The notes beneath the pieces were generated by a model that did no database searches, was not told the origin of the DNA, and worked only from the letters and a program-made list of their open reading frames with translations. The position numbers and the translations under genes were made by a program. A DNA stretch of 64,000 nucleotides from Streptomyces sp. NBC_00370 (lineage in GTDB: Bacteria; Actinomycetota; Actinomycetes; Streptomycetales; Streptomycetaceae), in contig NZ_CP107968.1 in the NCBI RefSeq assembly GCF_036084755.1, positions 310,001 through 374,000 of the forward strand. Direction: 5' to 3'. Numbering within the stretch: the first letter of the stretch is position 1; every line of letters begins with the position of its first letter. This document shows, piece by piece, positions 7,706-16,715 of the stretch.

Positions 7706-10700
7706 TCACTTCACCTCGTGCGGGGAGTCGGGGCGGTACAGACGGAGCGTGAGGATCTGGAACGGGCCGAGCTCCACGGGGAAGCGGTCCCCGTCGGCCG
7801 TGGCGCCGTCGGCGGCTGGGCGTTCCAGCAGGTCGGTCTCGGCGATACGGACGACCTGGAAGGCGGCGTCGAGGTGTGTGCTCGCCCGGCCGCCCAGCGC
7901 CTCGTAGAGGCGGACCACGACGTCACCGCTGCCGTCGTCGGCGAGTTTGACGGCCTCGATGACCACGGCCGGATGGTCGACGGAAACCAGGGGCACGACG
8001 GGCGTCCCGCTGAGGCGCCGCTCGGGGAGGTTGGCGTGGTACCCCTCGCGGACGGCGTCCGCGATGTCGGCGCCGGGCGCGAGGGCGTAGCGCAGGACGT
8101 GCCTGCCCTGGTCGGCCTCCGGGTCGGGCGAGAGGGGTGCCCGCAGCAGCGAGAGCCGGACGGTGGTGACGACGCCCTTGCCGACCGCTCGGTCGTCGCG
8201 GGTGACGTCATGGCCGTAGGTGGCCTCATTGACGAGCGCGATGCCGTAGCCGGGCTCGGCCACGTGCAGCCAGCGGTGCGCGCAGATCTCGAACTTGGCG
8301 GCGTCCCACGTGGTGTTGGCGTGGGTGGGCCGGAACACGTGGCCGAACTGGATCTCGGCGGCCGACCGGTCGGCCTGGACGTCGAGGGGGAAGGCGGCCT
8401 TGAGGAGCTTCTGCCTTTCGTGCCAGTCGAGTTCGGCAGTGAAATCGACGCGCGCGGCGCCGGCGCGCAGCGCGATGGTCTGGACGACAGTCGAGGCGCC
8501 GAAGCGGCGTTCGACCCGAACCTCGGCGCTGTCCGTACCGGCACCATGGACGGTGAGGCCGTCGACGTCGGTGAGGTCGGTTACCGAGTTGCGGTAGAAC
8601 TCGTCGACGTCCCACGCGTCCCACTGGTTGGGGGTGTCACGGTGGAGCTGCAGGAGGTTGGCCGGTGCTCCGGGCGCCACGACCTCGCGCCCGGCCCGGT
8701 GATCGTGGACGGAGACGACAAGTCCGCGCCCGTCGACCCGTACGCGCAGCAGGCCGTTGTCGAGAGTCACAAGGCCGTCGTCGGAGGTCACGGTGACCGG
8801 GCCGGTGGCAGCGGCCGTGGGGGCGACGCCCAGGGCGGGCACCCCCGCTCTGGCGTGCGGTGACGCGTTGGCGACGAGTTCCGTCGCCGGGTCGCCGTCC
8901 TCCGTCAGCACGCTCAGGGAGCCGGCGATCAGCCGCTCCAGCTCCGCTGCGGCGCGGGCGTACTGCTCCTCGGCCTCGCGGTGCACCCATGCGATGGACG
9001 AGCCGGGCAGGATGTCGTGGAACTGCTGGAGCAGGACCGTCTTCCAGATCCGGTCCAGCGCCTCGTACGGGTACGGCGCGGCGCGGCGCACGGCAGCGGT
9101 CGCGGCCCACAACTCCGCCTCCCGCAGGAGGTGTTCGCTGCGCCGGTTGCCCTGCTTGGTGCGGGCCTGGGAGGTGTAGGTGCCCCGGTGGGACTCCAGG
9201 TACAGCTCTCCCGACCAGACGGGTGGCTGCGGATACTCGGCGAGCGCCTTGGCGTGGAAGGAGGCCGGGGAGTCGAAGTCGACGCGGGGCGAGCCCTCCA
9301 GGTCGCGCAGCCGACGGACGCGGGCGAGCATCTCGCGGGTGGGGCCGCCACCGCCGTCGCCGTGTCCGTAGGGCAACAGGGAATGCCGGGCCTCGCCCTG
9401 TTCGGCGAAGTTGCGGGCGGCGTGATGCACCTCGGCGCCCTTGACCTCGGAGTTGTACATGTCGGCGGGCGGGAAGTGGGTGAACATCCGGGTCCCGTCG
9501 ATGCCCTCCCAGCGGAAAGTGTGGTGCGGGAAGCGGTTGACCGTGTTCCAGGAGATCTTCTGGGTCAGGAACCACTCGGCGCCCGCGAGCCTCATGATCT
9601 GCGGCAGCGCGGCGCTGTAGCCGAAGGAGTCGGGCAGCCACACTTCGCGTGGTTCGATGCCGAACTCGTCGAGGAAGAAGCGCTTGCCGTGGGTGAACTG
9701 GCGTACCAGTGACTCACCGCCGGTCAGATTGCTGTCGGACTCCACCCACATGCCGCCCACGGGCACGAAGCGCCCCTCGGCGACCTTCTCCTTGACCCGC
9801 GCGTACACCTCAGGGCGGTGCTCCTTGATCCAGGCGTACTGCTGGGCCTGGCTCATGGCGAAGACGAAGTCCGGGTCGCTGTCGAGGAGATCGACGACAT
9901 TGGCGCAGGTCCTCGCGACCTTGCGGACCGTCTCACGCACCGGCCAGAGCCACGCCGAGTCGATATGGGCATGGCCAACGGCGCTGAGCCGGTGGGCGCT
10001 GGCGTGCGCGGGGGCAGCCAGCACTGAGCGCAGGCAGGCGCGGGCGGCGGGGGCGGTGGGGCCCACCTGTTCGGGGTCGAGGGCGTCGAGGCAGCGCTCC
10101 ACAGCGCGCAGGATTTCGGCGCGGCGCGGGTCGCGGTCGCCGAGTTCGGCCATCAGCTCCGAGAGAACCTCGAGATCCTGGACGAGTTCCCACACCTCGT
10201 CGTCGACAACCACAAGGTCGAAGGCGGCGGTGCGGTAGAGGGGTTCACCGGAGGAAGTGAGCCTGTCGCCCTCGGGGCTGGGCCGGAAGTCGAAGCCGCC
10301 TTCGCCGGGAGTGCCGATGACGGACAGGTTGGCCGCGGCTTCGATGTGAAGGTCGATGTCCTCGCCACCGAGGGCTGGGGCGGCGACCGGTATCCAGTCC
10401 GAGTAGGGATTCAGCCCCTTGAGGGCGGCGCCGTCGGCGGTGTAGGCGAGGCCTTCCGCCTGGAAACCGACGGAGGAGCGGTCGAAGCCGAGATCCGCGT
10501 GGATCTCGACGTGCCGCCCCGCCCATGCGGGGGGCACGGTGCCGCGCAGCCGGAACCACGTGGTGGACCAGGGGCGGCCCCAGGGTTCGCCCACCGAGGT
10601 CGGTGTGTGGTCGGCGCCGAGGGCATCGGCGACGGGTACGGGCTCGCCGGGGGCCTCCCACACGGCGACGTCGAGCGGCAGCCGCAGCGGATGTACGGCA

Positions 10701-10765
10701 GGGCGGACGCGCTCGCGCAGGGTACGGCTCAGACGGGCCTCCGTGGAGGCGCGGCGGTCATGCAC
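7706..10765 (-). CDS. GH38 alpha-mannosidase
   Basis: The product is 1019 residues, normal for bacterial GH38. The zinc-binding motif GHAHIDSAWLWP carries Asp269. The nucleophile motif WLPDSFGYSAALPQ carries Asp379. The middle helical domain and C-terminal beta-sandwiches (for example HVFRPTHANTTWDAAKFEIC and VNEATYGHDV) are intact. There is no signal peptide, so it is intracellular and probably trims imported alpha-mannosides from the non-reducing end. The start overlaps the LacI-gene stop by eight bases, and the stop abuts the GH36-like gene. All three belong to one operon, under the LacI operator at 11861-11888. Confidence 0.93.
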   Translation of the reverse strand: MHDRRASTEARLSRTLRERVRPAVHPLRLPLDVAVWEAPGEPVPVADALGADHTPTSVGEPWGRPWSTTWFRLRGTVPPAWAGRHVEIHADLGFDRSSVGFQAEGLAYTADGAALKGLNPYSDWIPVAAPALGGEDIDLHIEAAANLSVIGTPGEGGFDFRPSPEGDRLTSSGEPLYRTAAFDLVVVDDEVWELVQDLEVLSELMAELGDRDPRRAEILRAVERCLDALDPEQVGPTAPAARACLRSVLAAPAHASAHRLSAVGHAHIDSAWLWPVRETVRKVARTCANVVDLLDSDPDFVFAMSQAQQYAWIKEHRPEVYARVKEKVAEGRFVPVGGMWVESDSNLTGGESLVRQFTHGKRFFLDEFGIEPREVWLPDSFGYSAALPQIMRLAGAEWFLTQKISWNTVNRFPHHTFRWEGIDGTRMFTHFPPADMYNSEVKGAEVHHAARNFAEQGEARHSLLPYGHGDGGGGPTREMLARVRRLRDLEGSPRVDFDSPASFHAKALAEYPQPPVWSGELYLESHRGTYTSQARTKQGNRRSEHLLREAELWAATAAVRRAAPYPYEALDRIWKTVLLQQFHDILPGSSIAWVHREAEEQYARAAAELERLIAGSLSVLTEDGDPATELVANASPHARAGVPALGVAPTAAATGPVTVTSDDGLVTLDNGLLRVRVDGRGLVVSVHDHRAGREVVAPGAPANLLQLHRDTPNQWDAWDVDEFYRNSVTDLTDVDGLTVHGAGTDSAEVRVERRFGASTVVQTIALRAGAARVDFTAELDWHERQKLLKAAFPLDVQADRSAAEIQFGHVFRPTHANTTWDAAKFEICAHRWLHVAEPGYGIALVNEATYGHDVTRDDRAVGKGVVTTVRLSLLRAPLSPDPEADQGRHVLRYALAPGADIADAVREGYHANLPERRLSGTPVVPLVSVDHPAVVIEAVKLADDGSGDVVVRLYEALGGRASTHLDAAFQVVRIAETDLLERPAADGATADGDRFPVELGPFQILTLRLYRPDSPHEVK

Positions 10766-11756
10766 GGTCGTGGCTCCCGAAACGCGTGAGGGACGTGGGC
10801 AGGGTGACGCGGCGGGGTTTCGCGGTGTCGCCCGCGATCCGGTCCAGCAGGAGGGCGGCGGCCCTCCTGCCGAGTTCGACGGCGTCGTAGGTGACGAGGG
10901 TGAGAGGCAGGGACAGCAGTTCAGCCATTTCCATCTCGTCGAAGCCGGTGATCTCGACGGGCCGGCCGGAGCGGTGGACGGCGGTGGCGGCCCCGACGGT
11001 CATGCGGTTGTTGTCGGCGAACAGCGCGGTCGGCGGCTCGGGCGCGGCGAGGAGTGAGGCAGCGGCCTCCTGGGCCGAGGCCACGTCGTGGTTGTCCAGG
11101 CGCACCAGGGAGGAGTCCGGTTCGATGCCGTTGTCACGCAAGGCCTGGCGGTAGCCCGCGAGGCGTTGGGCGCCGGTGGTGACGTTCGACGCTCCGCCGA
11201 GGTAGCCGATCCGGCGGTGGCCGCGGGCGATGAGGTCGGCGGCGGCGCGGCGCGCGCCGCCCCGGTTGTCGAGGACGACGGCATCCGCCTTGACGCCGCG
11301 CGGTACGCGGTCGAGGAAGACCATAGGGGCCCAGCGGGAGATCTCGGCGTGCAGTTGCGCGTGGTTCTCGGGCCGGGGGACAAGGAGAATGCCGTCGACG
11401 CGGCGGCGCACCATCTCCTGCAGGACGTCGCGTTCGCGTGTGAAGTCGCGCTTGGTGGAGCCGAGCAGCACGAGGTGGCCGCGGGCCCTGGCGACCTCGT
11501 CGATTCCGTCGGCGATGGCCGCGGAGAAAGGGTTGGACAGGTCCTCGACGACCAAGGCGAGGGTCGAGGAGGTCTGGCCGGGGCGCAGGTTGCGGGCGAG
11601 CGCGTTGGGCTGGAAACCCATGCGCGCGACGGCTTCGGCGACCCGCTCACGGGTCGCGCTTCCCACGTATCTCTCGCCGTTGATCACGCGGGAGACGGTG
11701 CTGACACTGACCTGCGCGGCGCGGGCCACGTCCCGCATGGTGGGCTCGTCCCCCAC
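10758..11756 (-). CDS. LacI-family transcriptional regulator
   Basis: The product is 332 residues. The start is the GTG at 11756, because a strong GAGGAGG ribosome site lies just upstream. The N-terminal HTH and hinge are textbook (TMRDVARAAQVSVSTVSRVI, NGERYVGSATRERV, GFQPNALARNLR). A periplasmic-binding-like effector domain follows (LALVVEDLSNPFSAAIADGI to EITGFDEMEMAELLSLPLTL). It is the first gene of the mannosidase operon and divergent from the ABC importer. A perfect palindrome in the shared intergenic region is its probable operator, giving autoregulated, sugar-induced expression in both directions. Confidence 0.92.
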   Translation of the reverse strand: MGDEPTMRDVARAAQVSVSTVSRVINGERYVGSATRERVAEAVARMGFQPNALARNLRPGQTSSTLALVVEDLSNPFSAAIADGIDEVARARGHLVLLGSTKRDFTRERDVLQEMVRRRVDGILLVPRPENHAQLHAEISRWAPMVFLDRVPRGVKADAVVLDNRGGARRAAADLIARGHRRIGYLGGASNVTTGAQRLAGYRQALRDNGIEPDSSLVRLDNHDVASAQEAAASLLAAPEPPTALFADNNRMTVGAATAVHRSGRPVEITGFDEMEMAELLSLPLTLVTYDAVELGRRAAALLLDRIAGDTAKPRRVTLPTSLTRFGSHDRA

Positions 11757-11860
11757 GGTTCCTCCTCGTGTTCGCTGCGGACCTCGTCCCGCCCCTCGCG
11801 GCCTCCTGGCCGGCCCCAAGGGTTGACGGAAGATTTCCCTCTGGTTACGTTACCTGCGAA

Positions 11861-11888
11861 CGTTATCAGAAAACGCTTTCTGATAACG
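11861..11888. promoter_or_regulatory. LacI-type operator, perfect 12-base inverted repeat
   Basis: Arms CGTTATCAGAAA (11861-11872) and TTTCTGATAACG (11877-11888) are exact reverse complements around ACGC. The core GAAAACGCTTTC has the central CG and GAAA/TTTC arms typical of LacI-family operators. The site lies between the divergent LacI-GH38 and ABC-importer genes, so one occupied site could silence both. Confidence 0.85.
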
Positions 11889-11918
11889 ATGTCAACCTCA
11901 ACGGAGAGGGGAAGTCCT

Positions 11919-13571
11919 GTGCCCCAACTGTCAAGACGGGCCATGCTGTTGGCCACTGGCGGGGCGGTGGCGGGGGCGGGGGTCACGCTGAGCGGATGCA
12001 GCGTGCCGGGCAGCGGCGGAGGCGACAGGTCGCACACCTTGGCCCTGTCCAACCGCAATTCGAGCATGGTGCGCAACTTCAACATCTACTCGCCGGCCAG
12101 CACGATCGGCTCGCTCGCCAATTTCGTGTACGAACCACCGCTGTGGATCGTCGAGATGTCAGGCGGTGAAGCCCGCCCATGGCTGATGAAATCCTTCACC
12201 TGGCAGGACGGCGGTCACGCCCTGGAGCTGACCCTGCGCGAGGGAGTCCGGTTCTCGGACGGCCATCCCCTCACCATCGAGGACGCTCTGTACAGCTTCG
12301 AGCTGCCGCTGAAGCATCCGGAGACCAATATCGCAGGCGTGACCTACCAGAGGGCAGAGCGCTCGGGGCCGGACCGTGTGCGGCTGATCTGGGACCACCC
12401 GGCCTACCAGGAGATCGCTCCGCTGGGCACCATGAAGATCGTGCCCAAACGGCTGTGGGAGCAGCACCCGGTGACCACGTGGGCCAACCCGGAGCCGGTC
12501 GGCACCGGCCCGTGCGTCCTCGACACCTTTTCCACCGCGCAGGTCGTGATGCGGGTGCGCGACGACTACTGGGGCGGCTCGATGGCGCCCCAGCGCGTCA
12601 GCTTCACCACCGTCGGCGAGGACAACGCCAAGCTGCGCATCCTCGCGAACGAGCTGGACTTCGTGGACATATCCTGGGCCGGCGGGACCAAGTACTTCGA
12701 CCGCCGCGACCCACAACGCAACGCCTACATCCCCTCCCCCAACGGCTCGTTCGCCGCGATCCTGTTCAACCACGCGAAGCAGCCGTGGGGCGACGTGCAC
12801 GTGCGCCGCGCACTGAACCTGGCACTGGACCGCACGACAGTCTCCAAGCTCGTCGACTCCGGCCAGGGTCCTGCCAACGCTGCCGGGCTCGCCTCCAACG
12901 TCTTCGGCTCCGTACTGCTGCCCCGCTACGCCGGAGTACCGAAGCCGCAGGCCGCGGCCGCGCGGGCCGAACTGGCCAAGGGAGGCTGGTCGGTGCGCGG
13001 AGGCGCACTGACCCATCCGGACAAAGGCACTCATACGGTCAAGCTCGCCTGCTTCTCCGGCATCCCCACCCAGAGCATCCTCGGCGCGGCTCTGGCCGAC
13101 CAGTGGCGGCGCCATCTGGGCGTCGAGGTGCAGCTGTCCGCGGTCAACGTCCCCACCCTCGTCGACCGGGTCAACAAGGGCGACTTCGACGTCCACCTCA
13201 GCACCCAGGGCGGCGGCTCCGTCTACAACCACTTTCACCTGCTGATGGACTCCAACACGGTCACGCCGATCGGCAAGGCCACCACCTTCAACATGATCCG
13301 ATGGCAGGACGAGGAGACGGCGGCCCTCCTCAAGAAGCTCGCCGCCACGAACGATCCGGCCGAGATCGAGAGCGCCGCGCACGGGCTCCAGCGGATCCTG
13401 GCCGAACAGCTGCCACTCATTCCGCTCGTCTGGTCCTGCAACTGGGCGGCGCGCACCTCGGCCTTCTGGACGCACTGGCCTGCCAACAAGGGCGGCGACA
13501 GCGTACTCGGAGTCAACTCGGCCCCGGCCGCGGCCACTTTGCTGCACTCCCTGAAGGCGGTCCAGGCATGA
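11919..13571 (+). CDS. ABC transporter substrate-binding lipoprotein, family 5 (Opp/Dpp type)
   Basis: The product is 550 residues. GTG 11919 is chosen because GGAGAGGGG precedes it at good spacing and the product then begins with a clear Tat/lipoprotein leader: the LSRRAML twin arginine, a hydrophobic stretch and lipobox LSGC with Cys27. ATG 11889 is in frame but overlaps the operator edge. The mature protein has the family-5 pattern (LREGVRFSDGHPLTIEDALY, EPVGTGPCVL, DVHVRRALNLALDR). Family-5 proteins bind peptides but in several species bind oligosaccharides. Divergence from mannosidases favours oligomannosides or glycopeptides here, by inference. Confidence 0.9.
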   Translation: MPQLSRRAMLLATGGAVAGAGVTLSGCSVPGSGGGDRSHTLALSNRNSSMVRNFNIYSPASTIGSLANFVYEPPLWIVEMSGGEARPWLMKSFTWQDGGHALELTLREGVRFSDGHPLTIEDALYSFELPLKHPETNIAGVTYQRAERSGPDRVRLIWDHPAYQEIAPLGTMKIVPKRLWEQHPVTTWANPEPVGTGPCVLDTFSTAQVVMRVRDDYWGGSMAPQRVSFTTVGEDNAKLRILANELDFVDISWAGGTKYFDRRDPQRNAYIPSPNGSFAAILFNHAKQPWGDVHVRRALNLALDRTTVSKLVDSGQGPANAAGLASNVFGSVLLPRYAGVPKPQAAAARAELAKGGWSVRGGALTHPDKGTHTVKLACFSGIPTQSILGAALADQWRRHLGVEVQLSAVNVPTLVDRVNKGDFDVHLSTQGGGSVYNHFHLLMDSNTVTPIGKATTFNMIRWQDEETAALLKKLAATNDPAEIESAAHGLQRILAEQLPLIPLVWSCNWAARTSAFWTHWPANKGGDSVLGVNSAPAAATLLHSLKAVQA

Positions 13572-14644
13572 CGACGCATACCGCGCCCGCACCTGCGGCG
13601 GCGCCCGCACCCGCGGCGGCACCCACCGCCCGCGGCCGGCGGCATACCGCCCGCTTCAGGGAGCTGGGCAAGCGGCTCGGCTTCTATCTCATCGCGGCCT
13701 GGTCGGCGATCACGCTCAACTTCCTGCTGCCACGCCTGATGACGGGCGACGCGACCGGCGCCATCGTCCAGCAGATGCAGCAGAAGAACGGCGGAACCGT
13801 TCCGCCGGAGACCGTCGCCGCCATCAGCGAACTGTTCGGCGAGAAGGACTCCAGCCTGCCGGTCCAGTACGGCCACTACCTCTCCGAACTCGCCCACGGC
13901 AACCTCGGCCTCTCGCTCACCAACTTCCCGACACCCGTCTCCCAGCTCATCGGCTCGGCACTGCCCTGGACCCTCCTCCTGGTCGGCGCCTCCACCGTGC
14001 TGGCGTTCCTCCTCGGCACCCTGCTCGGCGCCCTGTGCGGCTGGCGCTCGGGAAGCAGGATGGACAGCATCCTGAGCCCGCTGAGCACCTTCTTCAGCTC
14101 CGTCCCGTACTTCTGGGTGGCGCTCTTCGCACTCTGGTACTTCGCCTTCCAGCTGCGCTGGTTCCCGCTGTCGGGCGGCGCCGATCCGAACACCGCGCAC
14201 GGCTCGCCGGCCTACTGGCTTTCGACGCTGCACTACGGGCTGCTTCCTGCCCTGACCATGGTCTTCTCGGGCTTCGGCGGCTGGCTGCTGGGGATGCGGA
14301 ACATGACGCTCACCACCACCAGCGAGGACTACGTGCTCCTGGGGCGCGCCAAGGGCCTGTCCAGGTCCCGGGTGTTGTTCCGGTACTCGGCCCGCAACGC
14401 CCTGCTGCCGACCTTCACCAGCTTCGCCCTCGCCATCGGCTCGGTGATCGGTGGTGCGGTGGTCACCGAGACGGTCTTCGGCTACCCCGGCATGGGCAGC
14501 CTGCTGGCCGGCGCGGTCAGCAACCGCGACCTGCCACTGATGCAGGGAATCCTGCTGTTCACCACGCTCGCCGTGCTCATCGCGAACTTCGTCGCCGACA
14601 GCGTGTACGTCCTGCTCGACCCGCGCACCCGCGGCCAAGGCTGA
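13568..14644 (+). CDS. ABC transporter permease (DppB/OppB type)
   Basis: The product is 358 residues. ATG 13568 overlaps the upstream stop by four bases (ATGA), which indicates translational coupling. An Ala/Pro-rich N-terminal tail precedes the first membrane span (LGFYLIAAWSAITLNFLLPR). Later spans include WTLLLVGASTVLAFLLGTLL and YFWVALFALWYFAF. The EAA-like cytoplasmic loop that contacts the ATPases is DYVLLGRAKGLSRSRVLFRY. A typical terminal span (LFTTLAVLIANFVADSVYVL) ends in LLDPRTR. It forms the membrane channel with the next gene product. Confidence 0.92.
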   Translation: MTTHTAPAPAAAPAPAAAPTARGRRHTARFRELGKRLGFYLIAAWSAITLNFLLPRLMTGDATGAIVQQMQQKNGGTVPPETVAAISELFGEKDSSLPVQYGHYLSELAHGNLGLSLTNFPTPVSQLIGSALPWTLLLVGASTVLAFLLGTLLGALCGWRSGSRMDSILSPLSTFFSSVPYFWVALFALWYFAFQLRWFPLSGGADPNTAHGSPAYWLSTLHYGLLPALTMVFSGFGGWLLGMRNMTLTTTSEDYVLLGRAKGLSRSRVLFRYSARNALLPTFTSFALAIGSVIGGAVVTETVFGYPGMGSLLAGAVSNRDLPLMQGILLFTTLAVLIANFVADSVYVLLDPRTRGQG

Positions 14645-14671
14645 CCGCGGCCGAGGAGAAGAAAGACAGCC

Positions 14672-15580
14672 ATGCGCTCCCGTACGAGAATGCTCCGCAA
14701 CCGCAAGGTCCAGGTCGGCCTGGTCATCTTCGCCCTCTGTGTGCTCGCGGCACTGTTCGGCCCGTGGATCAACGACGCGGTGCTCGGGCGCAGCCCCACC
14801 GCCCTCAACTACCTGGCCGTCAGCAAACCGCCGAGCGGCGCCCATCCGCTGGGCACCACCGCGTCCGGCCAGGACGTGCTCGCCGAGGTCATCGCGGGCG
14901 CCCGGGGCTCCCTGCTGGTGGGGCTCGTCTCCGCGGTCATCGGCACCGCGCTGGCGATCGTCTTCGGCGTCACCGCCGGGTTCTTCGGCGGCTGGACCGA
15001 CACCGTGCTCAACTTCGTCACCAATCTCTTCATCGTCATGCCCGTCTTCGCGCTCACCCTGGTGGTGGCCGGCTACGTCGAGAACATCAGTGCCCTCAGC
15101 ATCGCCGTGATCATCGGTGTCTTCGGCTGGGCCGGCGGTGCGCGGACCCTGCGGGCCCAGACGATGAGCCTGCGCAACCGCGACTTCACCCAGGCGGCCC
15201 GAATGCTGGGCGAGAGCAGACTGCGCCTGGTCTTCGTCGAAGTCTTCCCGCTGCTCTCCGGCTGGGTCTTCGCCATGTTCCTGCACGCGATCATCGGTGG
15301 TGTCCTGGCCGAAGCCGGTCTCGCCTTCCTCGGCGTCTCGGACCCGGGCAATCCCTCCTGGGGCACGATGATCCAGAGCGCGCAGGAGCAGAACGCGATC
15401 CTCAACGGGCAGTGGTGGTGGTTCCTGCCGCCCGGTTTCTGCATCGCGGCCCTGGGGACCTCGACCGGGCTCATCAACTTCGGCATCGACGAGATCGCCA
15501 ACCCACGGCTCGCCGCCGGCAGGCACACCTCCCGCCGTGCCGCCTCCCGGGTCCCCGCCCCGACCGCGGTGAGCTCGTGA
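14672..15580 (+). CDS. ABC transporter permease (DppC/OppC type)
   Basis: The product is 302 residues with ATG 14672 behind AGGAGAA. The DppC N-terminal signature HPLGTTASGQDVLAEVIAGA is present. The spans are as expected (VGLVSAVIGTALAIVFGVTA, FVTNLFIVMPVFALTLVVAG). The EAA loop is LRNRDFTQAARMLGESRLRL. The late motif AEAGLAFLGVSDPGNPSWGT is diagnostic of this family. It is encoded 27 bases after the DppB-like gene and pairs with it. Confidence 0.92.
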   Translation: MRSRTRMLRNRKVQVGLVIFALCVLAALFGPWINDAVLGRSPTALNYLAVSKPPSGAHPLGTTASGQDVLAEVIAGARGSLLVGLVSAVIGTALAIVFGVTAGFFGGWTDTVLNFVTNLFIVMPVFALTLVVAGYVENISALSIAVIIGVFGWAGGARTLRAQTMSLRNRDFTQAARMLGESRLRLVFVEVFPLLSGWVFAMFLHAIIGGVLAEAGLAFLGVSDPGNPSWGTMIQSAQEQNAILNGQWWWFLPPGFCIAALGTSTGLINFGIDEIANPRLAAGRHTSRRAASRVPAPTAVSS

Positions 15581-15614
15581 AACCGACCGCCGCGGGTGCG
15601 AAGGAGTTCCACTC

Positions 15615-16715
15615 ATGACCGCGACCACCGATCACCCGCCGTCTCCGGCGCCCGGCCCCTCGGCCGCCGAGCCCCTCCTCGACGTCCGTGGGCTGTGCGT
15701 CGACTACCTGGGACCGGGCGGCCCCGAGACGGACGTCCGCGCCTGCACCGACATCGACTTCACGCTGGGCAGGGGCGAGATCTTCGGGATCGCCGGTGAG
15801 TCCGGGTCCGGCAAGTCCACCCTGATCACCGCCCTCGCCAGACTGCAGCGCCCACCCGCAACGACCACGGCGGGCCGGATGCTGCTGCACGGCGCCGACG
15901 GCGCCGCCGTCGACCTGCTGTCGCTCTCGGAACGCGAGCTGCGGCGGCTGCGCTGGGACGACATCGCCGTCGTCCTTCAGTCCGCGATGGACGCGCTCAA
16001 CCCCGTGATGCGCCTCCACGCGCAGTTCGCGGACGTCCTGCGCGAGCATCGAAAGGGCATAAAGCGCGATGAACTGGACGCGCGGATCACCGAACTGCTC
16101 AGCATGGTCGGCATCACCCCCGACCGGGCCCGCGCCTATCCGCACGAGCTGTCCGGCGGGATGCGCCAGCGCGCCTCCATCGCTCTGGCTCTCGCCTGCG
16201 AGCCGTCCCTCGTCATCATGGACGAACCGACCACCGCCGTGGACGTCGTGATGCAGCGTCAGATCATGGGCCAGATACTGCGCCTGCGGGACCGGATCGG
16301 GTTCGCCGTGGTCCTCGTGACCCACGACCTGTCGCTGCTGCTCGAGGTCGCCGACCGTATCGCCATCATGTACGCCGGGCGCATCGTCGAGACGGGAGCG
16401 GCCACGAGCCTCTACCTCAGCCCCGAACACCCCTACACCCAGGGCCTGCGCGACTCCTTCCCTCCCCTGCACGCCCCTCTTCAGGTGCTGCACGGGATTC
16501 CCGGTACACCACCGGACCTCAAGCAGCTCCCGGACGGCTGCGCGTTCGCGCCACGCTGCGCCCACACCTTCGACCGATGCCGCACGGAGCGCCCGCTGCC
16601 CGTCCTGCGCGGCAGCCGCGTCACGGCCTGCCACCTCCCCGAGGCCGAGGGCACAACGCAGCCGGGGCACGAGCCGCCCTCCCCCGACCAGGCAGCCGAG
16701 GAGACCACCCGATGA
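15615..16715 (+). CDS. ABC transporter ATP-binding protein (DppD/OppD type)
   Basis: The product is 366 residues. Walker [10 protein letters not shown] is at residues 61-69, the Q-loop at [12 protein letters not shown], the signature LSGGM at 179-183 and Walker [10 protein letters not shown] at 198-206. The switch His lies in [14 protein letters not shown]. The C-terminal oligopeptide-transporter extension has the Cys-rich motif [14 protein letters not shown], which binds a cluster or metal in some relatives. The start has GGAG eight bases upstream. It is one of two distinct ATPases powering this importer. Confidence 0.93.
   Translation: MTATTDHPPSPAPGPSAAEPLLDVRGLCVDYLGPGGPETDVRACTDIDFTLGRGEIFGIAGESGSGKSTLITALARLQRPPATTTAGRMLLHGADGAAVDLLSLSERELRRLRWDDIAVVLQSAMDALNPVMRLHAQFADVLREHRKGIKRDELDARITELLSMVGITPDRARAYPHELSGGMRQRASIALALACEPSLVIMDEPTTAVDVVMQRQIMGQILRLRDRIGFAVVLVTHDLSLLLEVADRIAIMYAGRIVETGAATSLYLSPEHPYTQGLRDSFPPLHAPLQVLHGIPGTPPDLKQLPDGCAFAPRCAHTFDRCRTERPLPVLRGSRVTACHLPEAEGTTQPGHEPPSPDQAAEETTR

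Noticed and set aside
12179..13567. Long upstream extension of the DppB-like permease frame
   Set aside because: It lies inside the binding-protein gene in another frame. The ATGA junction at 13568 is the natural start.
13235..15628. 797-residue open frame on the minus strand opposite the ABC permeases
   Set aside because: It is a GC-rich shadow. The composition is dominated by Gly/Arg/Glu/Gln with no domain pattern, and the opposite strand carries clear permease genes.
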